A stretch of DNA of 64,000 nt, taken from the NCBI GenBank assembly GCA_002316315.1, contig DCDG01000023.1:1-64000 (forward strand), read 5' to 3'. Shown in pieces: positions 9,270-17,322 of the stretch (its first letter is position 1; each line of letters starts with the position of its first letter). The position numbers and the translations under genes are program-made. The notes under the pieces were generated by a model. That model was given only the letters and a program-made list of their open reading frames with translations. It was not told the DNA's origin and ran no database searches. This DNA comes from Candidatus Aminicenantes bacterium UBA1061. GTDB lineage: Bacteria; Acidobacteriota; Aminicenantia; Aminicenantales; Saccharicenantaceae.

Positions 9270-9304
9270 AAAGAGGGCTATATTTGGTCTTGAATATTAG
9301 ACCA
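9270..9304 (-). repeat. Right end of the IS-like element; second copy of the dispersed repeat
   Basis: TTAAAAGAGGGCTATATTTGG followed by TCTTGAATATTAGACCA. Its reverse complement matches both the left end at 7701 and the copy at 511-545. It lies between the 3' ends of two converging beta-propeller genes. Confidence 0.4.
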
Positions 9305-9351
9305 TCTCCAGGTATAAAAAATATGAGCCGAAGGTTAACTTTCGATAATCT

Positions 9352-10461
9352 TTAATCGAAAATAAGCCTGTACTTAATGAGTTTAGGATAATCTTCTTCA
9401 AATACCACTATGGTATATAAATTATTATCATCATCAACCAGGCTCTGGACGACGTACTCACCTTTTTTAGGGTCTGCAATTTTGTCTTCTAGCCTGTATC
9501 GAGAGATCAAATTTAAATCCAGATCATAGATATCTAGATAAAAAATACTTTTGTCTGGATTTATGTATGAGACAACTACCTGATTATCATTCTTAATGTT
9601 CACATTGAGGAGCACCGGGGATTTAGGGCTAGTAATAAGCCTTGTCCCCAATCTGTCAGCTTCAAATTTAGCCTGAAGATAAGTATCAAAATCCACCTCG
9701 CCCATAATATCTTTCAATATTCTCCCTTTAACATCATACTTGATGAGGCGGTAAGGAAAATATTGCGAATATATTAGTTCGCCCCTGTTGGTCGCAGCTA
9801 ATTTGGCGAAGTTAGAGTTGCTATAAGAAATGCGCCACGGCTCAGGCATAGGAAGCTGGCTAATTTGCTTTAAGATACCAACTGCTGGTTCAATAAAAAT
9901 TCCCCAATCGCTATCGATTTTTTCCAATGAGCGGGAAACATGAATGGGCTTATGATTCTCTTTAAGAATGATGTTCGCTAAATAGTAGGTGCCGTTTAAT
10001 AGCACAATATCACTATACCAGGCTGACATCCGGGCATAACGTAAGAACTTTCCCTCCTGGTTAAAGATATTTATTCTCCTCTGTGGATTATCAATCACAT
10101 ATATATTTCCATCTGACAGAATCTTGATTATTCGGGGCCCGGGAGAGAACTCGCCTGGGCCCTGGCCCAGTCTTCCGAAGCCAAACAAGAAATTTCCTTC
10201 TTTGGAAAAGCACTGAATCCTGCTATTCCCGGAATCTAAGATGTAGATTTGCCCATTCTGGCCGACGGCAAAGGCGGGGTACTTATAAAAATCCTCGTTT
10301 ATCTTATCTGAGCCGAGCTTAAAAATGACCTCGGCTCTAATGGGCTTTTCCAGGATCTTATTATCAGCTAAGGATGGAATAGTCGGCCCACCCGCCAGAC
10401 CAGATGACCAGAAGGTCAAACAAAAAATAAAAATTAAGATTGATGTTCTTTTTCTTAGCAT
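9352..10461 (-). CDS. Exported 6-bladed beta-propeller protein
   Basis: A 369-residue protein with a signal peptide (ILIFIFCLTFWSSGLAGG, cleavage near residue 24). The mature part starts with a blade typical of the family (YKYPAFAVGQNGQIYILDSG), then the motif GFGRLGQGPGEFSPGP at about residues 93-108, and 'IYVIDNPQRRINIFNQEGKF'. AGGAGG lies 11 bases before the ATG, slightly far but acceptable. It is convergent with the gene at 8082 and divergent from the next paralogue at 10818. Ligand unknown. Confidence 0.8.
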   Translation of the reverse strand: MLRKRTSILIFIFCLTFWSSGLAGGPTIPSLADNKILEKPIRAEVIFKLGSDKINEDFYKYPAFAVGQNGQIYILDSGNSRIQCFSKEGNFLFGFGRLGQGPGEFSPGPRIIKILSDGNIYVIDNPQRRINIFNQEGKFLRYARMSAWYSDIVLLNGTYYLANIILKENHKPIHVSRSLEKIDSDWGIFIEPAVGILKQISQLPMPEPWRISYSNSNFAKLAATNRGELIYSQYFPYRLIKYDVKGRILKDIMGEVDFDTYLQAKFEADRLGTRLITSPKSPVLLNVNIKNDNQVVVSYINPDKSIFYLDIYDLDLNLISRYRLEDKIADPKKGEYVVQSLVDDDNNLYTIVVFEEDYPKLIKYRLIFD

Positions 10462-10817
10462 AAGGAAATTTGCCTCCTGCTATAATAAAATAGTCCTTTA
10501 ATTCCCGATATAAAAAATAAAACTAAAACCAGGCTTCAGTCAATGTATCTGACCTAATACAGAATTTAGCCTCATTTTGAGCCAGAAGGTAAAAGATTTT
10601 CGTATAGATTTTCTCATGAGGCAACGAATCAGCTTTGTGCAGGTTTTAAGTAAGTTAATTCCTGCTATTGTAAATATTTTTTTCTAGCGGCAAAATATTG
10701 GGTAAGAGAGAGGCAACCGGATTAAATAGATTATCCGGGTTGATTTGCTTATTTTAAGGTACGATGAACCAGTTCAACTTAAAAGGTTTTTGGCTAAAAA
10801 AGGCAGAGGGAGAGAAG
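10462..10817. other. Intergenic region between divergent beta-propeller genes
   Basis: About 355 bases, AT-rich. It contains one copy of a dispersed repeat (10598-10658) whose partner is at 42489-42549. An ATG at 10764 is in frame with the downstream gene, but the lipoprotein signal starts at 10818, so the upstream part is probably leader. No further gene is seen. Confidence 0.4.
10598..10658 (+). repeat. Dispersed repeat, copy 1
   Basis: The 33-base core 10598-10630 (TTTCGTATAGATTTTCT ... GAGGCAACGAATC) matches 42489-42521 with three differences, and similarity continues more loosely for about 28 bases. Both copies lie upstream of lipoprotein genes on the same strand. The nature of the repeat is unknown. 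Confidence 0.55.
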
Positions 10818-11951
10818 ATGCAGAAAAAGATATTATTTATTTTATTCTTCATTTTGTTCCTATCGTTTTTCCTGACCAGCTGCCTCGAAAAGAAAGGTCC
10901 TGTGCCCGAATTAATCGAAAATAGAGAACCCATTCATGTTTTCGGTAACTCCGAAGCCGGGCCTTTTTATCGATTTATACGGGATTATCTTGTCGACCCT
11001 AAGCTGAATAGAGTTTATATCTGGGATTATCTAAGTCCGGAAGGCATAGACGTCTATGATTTAAACGGAAAACACCTTTTTAGTTTTGGAAAAAGAGGAC
11101 CTGGGCCGACTGATTTTTTAGCCTTATTTAACGTTGCCGTTGATTCTTCTGGTAACCTTTGGATAAATGATTTTAACAGAAAAACGCTTAAAGCCTTCAC
11201 CAAAGACGGAGAATATCTTCGAAATGTCAGCTTGCCTTATGAACTTCAGCCTACTTCTATAATGAAGATGATCTTCAACAGATATGACGAACTGTATCTC
11301 TTAGCACAGGGCAGCGAAGGCCAGATTTCAGTCTGGAAATTAGACTTGGGTAAGAATGATCAAAAAAAACTTTATGAGGAAGTGCGAAGAAAGCGTTTAG
11401 CACTTGTAGAATTCGTTCCTGATATAGCTATCGATGGAGATTCAAATCTTTTTATTACTGACAGCTTTGACTATACAATTCACATTCTTGACAGGGAAGG
11501 CAAATCAATCAAGACCTTTAGCGAAAAGAGACGAAAAAAGGAGCTTATACGAGAGGAGGATTTCAATATTTTTGATGATGATTTTAGAATAGTTAAATTC
11601 CCCAGTTATCGAGAAATTCTGGGCGAATTAAGTGGCCCTTCTAAATATCTCCCGGCTATCTTCGGAATTAACATTGACGGCAATTTGATATATGTGTGGA
11701 CATCAGAGATGGATGAACAACGAAGATACATAATTGATATATATGACAGAAATTTTAAGAAAAGAGGCCAGGCCTGTTATTTCAATCGGATAAAGGATAA
11801 TGTAGCAAAAATAATAGACGGAAAACTCTATATCCCGCGAATTGAAAACTATGACTTGCAAATTACCAAAAGACTCGGTAAATTCATCTTTTTTAATTCA
11901 CCGGATCATCTCTGTGTATACGCAATATCCAAAAGCATTCTGAGAAGGTGA
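10818..11951 (+). CDS. 6-bladed beta-propeller lipoprotein
   Basis: 377 residues from ATG 10818. This start is preferred to the in-frame ATG at 10764 because it is preceded by GGGAGAGAAG and begins a normal lipoprotein signal (MQKKILFILFFILFLSFFLTSC) with the lipidated Cys at about residue 22. The propeller motif is a variant, FGKRGPGPTDF, with Pro for Gln. Later blades include 'IDGDSNLFITDSFDYTIHIL' and 'FGINIDGNLIYVWTSEMDEQ'. It is probably anchored in a membrane facing the periplasm or outside. The next gene is 74 bases downstream on the same strand and may be co-transcribed. Confidence 0.8.
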   Translation: MQKKILFILFFILFLSFFLTSCLEKKGPVPELIENREPIHVFGNSEAGPFYRFIRDYLVDPKLNRVYIWDYLSPEGIDVYDLNGKHLFSFGKRGPGPTDFLALFNVAVDSSGNLWINDFNRKTLKAFTKDGEYLRNVSLPYELQPTSIMKMIFNRYDELYLLAQGSEGQISVWKLDLGKNDQKKLYEEVRRKRLALVEFVPDIAIDGDSNLFITDSFDYTIHILDREGKSIKTFSEKRRKKELIREEDFNIFDDDFRIVKFPSYREILGELSGPSKYLPAIFGINIDGNLIYVWTSEMDEQRRYIIDIYDRNFKKRGQACYFNRIKDNVAKIIDGKLYIPRIENYDLQITKRLGKFIFFNSPDHLCVYAISKSILRR

Positions 11952-12025
11952 AACAAAAAAGCTGGCCAGTGGAATAGATGGTCATCGATGTTTAGCCAGA
12001 ATTTTAGACGGGAATGGAGGTAGGG

Positions 12026-13582
12026 ATGAAGCAGCCGATAAAGTGCAAGTCATTAACGATTTTATTATTAATATTCGTGCTCATTAGTCTGAGGACGGCT
12101 GTGGCTGAGTCTCGTGAATCAGGGCTGTTTTTCCAAGACAGCAGCCCAACTTCTCCGGCAGGCACGGTAAAAGTGGGGTTGTTCGGCATAGGGCTAAATA
12201 CCTACTGGGGGCAATTCCCTGGTCTTCGCAACCGGCTTGAGGGCTACCTCAAAACTATTGAGAAGAAGATATCAGAAGCTGGAGGCTGTGAGGTAATTTC
12301 AGCCGGGCTGGTGGATACAGTGGAAAAAGCCCGCCAAACAGCTGGAATATTTAGAGCCGCCGGAGTCAGGATAATTTTTCTTTACGTTTCTACCTATGCC
12401 CTGTCTTCAACTGTTCTGCCTGTCGTGGAGGAAGCCAGAGTGCCGGTGGTGGTACTTAATCTTCAGCCAGAGGCAGCTATTGATTACGAGTGGTTTAACT
12501 CTTTAGGAGACCGAGGCCAGATGACCGGAGAGTGGCTGGCTTTCTGTCAGGCCTGTGCCGTGCCTGAAATCGCCAGTGTTTTTAACCGCTCGGGGATTGA
12601 TTTTCACTTAGTCACCGGAACTCTTCAAGATCCTGAGGCCTGGCATGAAATCGGAGAATGGGTCGAAGCAGCCCGGGTAGCCGAAGTTCTCCATCAGCTG
12701 AATCTCGGGATTCTCGGGCACTATTATAACGGCATGCTTGACGTCTATACAGATACCACCCGGTTGGCGGCCAGCCTGGGCTTACATCTCGAGAATCTGG
12801 AAATTGGCCAGCTAATTGAACTCCGCCATCACCTCAGCCAGAAAGAAATAGCTAACAAAATCGAGGAGATGGAAAAGACTTTTAATATTCTGCCTGAGGC
12901 TTCCAAGGCGGAAATAGAAAGGGCCGCCAGAACAGCTTGTGCTCTGGAGCGGCTGGTAGCTCAGAGGAAACTCGGGGCGCTGGCCTATTATTACGAAGGA
13001 ACACCGGGCAGCGAAGAAGAAGATATCGTGACTTCGCTCATTGCTGGCTGCTCGCTTTTAACCGCCAAGCATGTCCCGATGGCCGGTGAATGCGAAGTTA
13101 AGAATGCTGTTGCCATGAAAATCATGGATTCTTTTGGGGCTGGCGGCTCATTTACCGAGTTTTATGCTCTCGATTTCAAAGAAGGCATCATCCTGATGGG
13201 ACATGATGGACCCGGGCATATAGCCATTGCTGAGGGCCAGCCCCAGCTCAAGCCCCTGGGCGTTTTTCATGGCAAGCCGGGCAAAGGTTTGTCCATCGAA
13301 ATGAAAGTAAAGTCAGGCCCCGTGACCCTTCTCTCCGTGGTTGAAACCAGGGACAACGAACTCAAACTGTTAGTGGCCGAAGGTGAATCAGTTCCAGGGC
13401 CGATTCTCCAGATTGGCAATACCAATAGCCGGTATAAATTTAAGCCCGGGGTAAAAGAGTTTGTTGAGGCCTGGAGCCGGGAAGGACCGGCCCATCACTG
13501 TGCGGTGGGTGTTGGTCATATCGCTTCTAAAATAAAAAAACTGGCAGCCATTCTGGGAGTAAAGTTTGTCCAGATCAGCTGA
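12026..13582 (+). CDS. Exported L-arabinose/L-fucose isomerase-like protein
   Basis: 518 residues from ATG 12026, chosen because GGAGG lies 5 bases upstream; the ATG at 12014 has no such site. The protein begins with a signal-peptide-like segment (SLTILLLIFVLISLRTAVAES), unusual for a cytoplasmic enzyme family. The body resembles L-arabinose isomerase: N-terminal Rossmann-like domain (VKVGLFGIGLNTYW), 'GILGHYYNGMLDVYTD', and a C-terminal domain with 'AGECEVKNAVAM', 'GSFTEFYALDF', 'LMGHDGPGHI' and 'GPAHHCAVGVGHI'. These carry Glu and His residues at positions like the metal ligands of AraA-type isomerases, so activity is possible. Whether it acts on free pentoses or deoxyhexoses in the periplasm, or only binds sugars, cannot be told from sequence. 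Confidence 0.75.
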   Translation: MKQPIKCKSLTILLLIFVLISLRTAVAESRESGLFFQDSSPTSPAGTVKVGLFGIGLNTYWGQFPGLRNRLEGYLKTIEKKISEAGGCEVISAGLVDTVEKARQTAGIFRAAGVRIIFLYVSTYALSSTVLPVVEEARVPVVVLNLQPEAAIDYEWFNSLGDRGQMTGEWLAFCQACAVPEIASVFNRSGIDFHLVTGTLQDPEAWHEIGEWVEAARVAEVLHQLNLGILGHYYNGMLDVYTDTTRLAASLGLHLENLEIGQLIELRHHLSQKEIANKIEEMEKTFNILPEASKAEIERAARTACALERLVAQRKLGALAYYYEGTPGSEEEDIVTSLIAGCSLLTAKHVPMAGECEVKNAVAMKIMDSFGAGGSFTEFYALDFKEGIILMGHDGPGHIAIAEGQPQLKPLGVFHGKPGKGLSIEMKVKSGPVTLLSVVETRDNELKLLVAEGESVPGPILQIGNTNSRYKFKPGVKEFVEAWSREGPAHHCAVGVGHIASKIKKLAAILGVKFVQIS

Positions 13583-13701
13583 GTTTCATCCGGTGATAAT
13601 AAGGGGCTGAAATAACAGTCTAATAAAACAATCTATAAACCTTGTAACTTTGTGCCAAAAAGCCTAAAGGCCTGAAGCTGGCTGGTGGATAAGACCCGTG
13701 T

Positions 13702-15798
13702 CTAAGGCTGAAGCTTCTGCTTGATTTTCTCCGCTGCGGTCCGCGCCTCCTGCCCGATTTCCGGATCATTACTCAATGACTCGCAGAACTCCAGCCCGGA
13801 AGCACAGGGGAAATTGGGCAGAGTGGACAGAACCAGCTTTTTCTCCTCAGCCCGCCGGCTAAGAGAATAAATTTCTTTTAGAAAAGCCGTGGCCGCCTCA
13901 GGCTGACGATAAGTTTGAGAAGCAGTCAGTCTGACCAGTCCCCGGATGGCCAGGACATTTTCTTTAAGGTCGGAAGTCTTACTGGCCAGAGCCAGAAGAT
14001 CGTCCAGAGCTTCAACTTCTGGCCAATCGCTCAGGGCTTTAACAGCTGCCCCTTTTACCGGCGGACGTGAATCGCTCAAATATTTCCTTATGAGCGGCAA
14101 AGAACTGCGCTCCCCGATTTTACCTATGACCTGAAGCAAAACCGAGACTTTTTCCGGCTCATTTTCCTTAGTCAGAAGCTGGGTAAAAAAGGCTGATTTA
14201 GAATCCGGCCGGGCTGAATTTTGAGCCCAGATAGCCAGGATATTGACCAGCTCTTCCCGATAGGTTTCATCCTGAGTCGAAAAAGCCACCTCTAAAACTT
14301 TATCAGCCAGGCTGAGATCGCCAAAAGCCCGGAAGCCGCGGGAGACCAGTGCCCGATCGGCTGCCGGATTAGAAGCTTCAGCTAAGAAGAAATCCCGGGC
14401 GGCTACCATATTTCTTTCACAGGCAGAGAGAAGTAACTCGTTTTTGACTTCCTGGCTGGTTGTTGTCCCGAGAAGCTTCAGAATTTTTTGATCCACGGCT
14501 TTTTCCGGGAGAGAAGCCAGACTTTCCCGGGCAGCAGTCTTTTCGAGCCCCTTAGCCTGAGCCGCCCGCTCCGCCAGAAATTCCACGGTAGTTTCATTGC
14601 CAATCTGGCCAAGAGTCCTTAAAGCCGCTATTCTCACCGACTGATCTTTCTCTCTGCATATGACTTTCATCAGAAATTCTCTCACCTGAGGTTCTGGATA
14701 AGAAGACAGAGCAGAGACAAACTGAATCTGCCTCGGCGGCAAAATATAATTAAAAGTGCCGAGGAGAGAGGCGAGCTCATCCGGTTTAAAAAACTCTGCC
14801 ATTAAGCCGATGGCCGCTTCTTGCGATGGCTCGTCCTTTCCTTTTAAGGCCGACAGCATTAAAGATTTGCCCTGTGAGCCGGCCGTCAGAATTTTGAGCC
14901 TGAAGGCAGCTACTTTCTGAGCCGGTTCGAGTTTAACCCCAAGCAGGGTATCAGAAATTTTTCCGGCTTCTTCCAGCCTATTTTCTTTTATCTGCCTCTG
15001 AGCTATTCGCACCATGGAATCAACAGCTGCCAAGCGGATTTTTTCATCAGGAGATTGAATATAATTCCTGAGGAGCTTCGTCGCTTCAGCGTTATCTAAA
15101 TTGCCCAGAGCTTCAAGGATGGCTGCGGTCAGAACCAGAGACGTGCCCCTTCTTAAGGTTTTCTCAAAATAAGGTATAGCTGCTTCAACTCTTCTTCGTC
15201 CTAAGCTGCCGATAATTCCCGGTAAAAACTCTGGCGATGATTTATCGAGAGCCTCAAGCAAGGCCCGGTCGGCTTCTTCGCCTGGGATTCTTTCCAGAAC
15301 ATAACGGGCCGGGTCCGAGGCTTCAGAGTCAGTTAGAAAAGCCGCAAGAACTTTGACTGATTCCGAGCCGGCTATCCAGCTCAGGGGTTTACTGACCGCT
15401 ATCCGGCCGTCGCGGCTCACCGGCTTCTTGAAAAATTCCAGCAGTTTTTGCTCGGCTTGAAGCTTCAGCCGGGGATCATCTTTGATTTTAAATATAAATC
15501 TTTCAAGCTGAAGGCTGGGCCCTTCGCCCTGACTGTGATCAAAAGTCTCCAGGGATTTTAATAGGCCGTCAAGTTCGGTCAATTCCGTCCTGGCCGCCGA
15601 GGTATTCTGTCTTAACTCTCCAGCCACAATCAGCGGCGAAACCAAGAAGCAAAGTAGCAGAACAAATGACATTAATATGGAAATACTTCCCAGAAAGCCT
15701 GCACAACGGGCGGCCGTGCCCTGGCTATTAATTTTTTTTGACTTTTTGACTGCTTCCTGACCGCCTATAAAAACTTTTTCCCCAACTTTATTTTCCAT
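13702..15798 (-). CDS. Exported HEAT-repeat protein
   Basis: 698 residues from ATG 15798, which has GAGGAG 8 bases upstream; the ATG 15 bases further up lacks a site. An N-terminal hydrophobic segment (FLGSISILMSFVLLLCFLV) acts as signal or anchor. The rest is made almost wholly of helical pairs about 30-38 residues long, of the PBS-lyase/HEAT type (for example 'AAIPYFEKTLRRGTSLVLTA', 'EFLMKVICREKDQSVRIAAL', 'LIRKYLSDSRPPVKGAAVKA'). Such proteins are scaffolds for protein-protein contacts. No catalytic domain is visible. It ends 120 bases from the convergent isomerase-like gene and lies 27 bases downstream of the Gfo/Idh/MocA gene, so those two may form one transcript. Confidence 0.75.
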   Translation of the reverse strand: MENKVGEKVFIGGQEAVKKSKKINSQGTAARCAGFLGSISILMSFVLLLCFLVSPLIVAGELRQNTSAARTELTELDGLLKSLETFDHSQGEGPSLQLERFIFKIKDDPRLKLQAEQKLLEFFKKPVSRDGRIAVSKPLSWIAGSESVKVLAAFLTDSEASDPARYVLERIPGEEADRALLEALDKSSPEFLPGIIGSLGRRRVEAAIPYFEKTLRRGTSLVLTAAILEALGNLDNAEATKLLRNYIQSPDEKIRLAAVDSMVRIAQRQIKENRLEEAGKISDTLLGVKLEPAQKVAAFRLKILTAGSQGKSLMLSALKGKDEPSQEAAIGLMAEFFKPDELASLLGTFNYILPPRQIQFVSALSSYPEPQVREFLMKVICREKDQSVRIAALRTLGQIGNETTVEFLAERAAQAKGLEKTAARESLASLPEKAVDQKILKLLGTTTSQEVKNELLLSACERNMVAARDFFLAEASNPAADRALVSRGFRAFGDLSLADKVLEVAFSTQDETYREELVNILAIWAQNSARPDSKSAFFTQLLTKENEPEKVSVLLQVIGKIGERSSLPLIRKYLSDSRPPVKGAAVKALSDWPEVEALDDLLALASKTSDLKENVLAIRGLVRLTASQTYRQPEAATAFLKEIYSLSRRAEEKKLVLSTLPNFPCASGLEFCESLSNDPEIGQEARTAAEKIKQKLQP

Positions 15799-15825
15799 CA
15801 GGTTGCTCCTCATTGTCTTCTGTCC

Positions 15826-17154
15826 TTATCCAGGCAGACACCACGGATGGCGGTAAGAACGGCTCAGCAGCCTTTCGGCTTCCGGGTCACCGATAATTTT
15901 TTCCTGAGCTGGATCCCATTTTATTTTCCGCCCGACAGTCATTGAAATAACACTCAGGTGACCGACGCTGGCCGAGCGGTGAGCAACTTCAGCCGGGGTA
16001 ATAGTTTCTTTCCGGCTCCTGACACAATCCAGGAAATTCTGATAGTGGTCGCGGCTTTTATAAAGCCTGATTTCTTCGGGACCAATGATTTCAGTCTGAA
16101 GTGAGGCCGGTTCAGCTTTAAACTGGCCGCGGTCAACCCAGATCCGCCCCTTATCCCCGATCCACTTGGTTCCGCTCCAGATTTGAGGATAGCCGCCAGC
16201 CACAATCATCGGGGTCCCATCGGCATACTTCGCTTCAACCCAGTAGCGGGTAGGGCTGTTATAAACACCGCCAGCTGGATACTCACCGCGGGCTTCAATT
16301 TCAACCGGTCCTGTCCGGTCCCAGCCCATCCCCCAGTGAGCGATGTCCACGTGATGACCGACCCAGTCCATGAGCTGACCACCGCCAAAATCCATGTTCC
16401 AGCGCCAGTTCATATGAACCCGCGACCGGCAGTAAGGCCAGTACGGAGCAGGACCAAGCCACAGCTCATAATCAAGCTCGGGAGGAGGCGGTTCGAGGCG
16501 GTCCTGGCCAAAGGTGCCGGCAAAATCATAATGGCCTTCAGGCAGGCCGACTTCGATTCTGGTAACTTTTCCTATCCGGCCATTCCGGACAAGTTCCGCT
16601 GCCTGGTGGAAATTCTCAACCGAGCGCTGCCAGCTGCCCGTCTGCCAGATGCGGCCGTATCTTTCGACAGCCTGACACAGCGCCCGTCCTTCAGCCAGGT
16701 CATGCGTCAGGGGCTTTTCACCATAGATATCATAGCCGGCCCGGGCGGCCTCAATGGCCAGCAAAGCATGCCAGTGATCGGGCACCGCGATCGAAACAGC
16801 ATCTATATCTCTTCTCAGAAAAAGCTGCCTGAAATCGGTGTAGGTCCGGCAGTCTTTAGTGCCGTACTTCCGGTCAACAATGTCTTTAGCCTGAGCTAAG
16901 TGATTTTTATCGACATCACAAACAGCCACCCATTGCACTTCATCTTTGTTGAGAAAAGCTTCCATATTGGGCAAACCCATCATGCCAAAACCAATACCGG
17001 CCATAACAATCCGGTTGGAGGCAGCTGGCCTTTTTTTATCCAGATCAAGAGCTGATGCCCGGACAATAGCCGGAAAACCAAGGCTAGCCGCTGCGGTCAG
17101 CGAAGCTGCTTTTAAAAACTGACGTCTGGAAATCTTTTCTTTCCGACCGCTCAT
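15826..17154 (-). CDS. Tat-exported Gfo/Idh/MocA family oxidoreductase
   Basis: 442 residues from ATG 17154, preferred over the ATG at 17169 because AAAGGA precedes it. The N-terminus carries a twin-arginine signal (SRRQFLKAASLTAAASLGF), so the folded, cofactor-loaded enzyme is exported. The NAD(P)-binding domain follows (IVMAGIGFGMMGLPN), then the Gfo/Idh/MocA signature 'GEKPLTHDLAEGRALC' (Glu-Lys-Pro, about residues 145-147) and 'WRWNMDFGGGQLMDWVGHHVDIAHW', whose Asp-x-x-x-His is the usual catalytic pair. The family oxidises or rearranges sugars and inositols; the tightly bound cofactor variants include glycosidase-like enzymes. The substrate is unknown; the neighbours suggest a periplasmic sugar. 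It lies just upstream of the HEAT-repeat gene. Confidence 0.85.
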   Translation of the reverse strand: MSGRKEKISRRQFLKAASLTAAASLGFPAIVRASALDLDKKRPAASNRIVMAGIGFGMMGLPNMEAFLNKDEVQWVAVCDVDKNHLAQAKDIVDRKYGTKDCRTYTDFRQLFLRRDIDAVSIAVPDHWHALLAIEAARAGYDIYGEKPLTHDLAEGRALCQAVERYGRIWQTGSWQRSVENFHQAAELVRNGRIGKVTRIEVGLPEGHYDFAGTFGQDRLEPPPPELDYELWLGPAPYWPYCRSRVHMNWRWNMDFGGGQLMDWVGHHVDIAHWGMGWDRTGPVEIEARGEYPAGGVYNSPTRYWVEAKYADGTPMIVAGGYPQIWSGTKWIGDKGRIWVDRGQFKAEPASLQTEIIGPEEIRLYKSRDHYQNFLDCVRSRKETITPAEVAHRSASVGHLSVISMTVGRKIKWDPAQEKIIGDPEAERLLSRSYRHPWCLPG

Positions 17155-17322
17155 TGTTTTTCCTTTCATTTTTCGCCGTTTAAAGAGTCAATTTCTCTTT
17201 ATTTCTTTTACTTCAAAGCAGAAATTAAATCAAAGAAAAAGAGAGTTTGAGCGAGGATCGTGAGGATAAGGTAACAGGATAAATCGAAATAAAATAAATC
17301 CGTAAGCAAAGGCGGCTGGAAA

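Larger units (their letters stand above)
7701..9304. mobile_element. IS3-like element remnant enclosing a beta-propeller gene
   Basis: Left end TGGTCTAGCATATTCAGACC (7701-7720, continuing AAAAGTGG) and the reverse complement of the right end, TGGTCTAATATTCAAGACCA (9304 downward), are alike apart from small gaps. Between them lie an IS3-type orfA (7777-8085) and, where the orfB integrase gene should be, an intact beta-propeller gene (8082-9197). No target-site duplication is obvious. Either a normal IS lost orfB by recombination and the right-end similarity is partly fortuitous, or the ends frame a cargo-bearing derivative. A second copy of the right-end sequence is at 511-545. Confidence 0.45.

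Noticed and set aside
16183..16899. 238-codon plus-strand frame within the Gfo/Idh/MocA gene
   Set aside because: Antisense shadow of a conserved enzyme; no ribosome site or domain.
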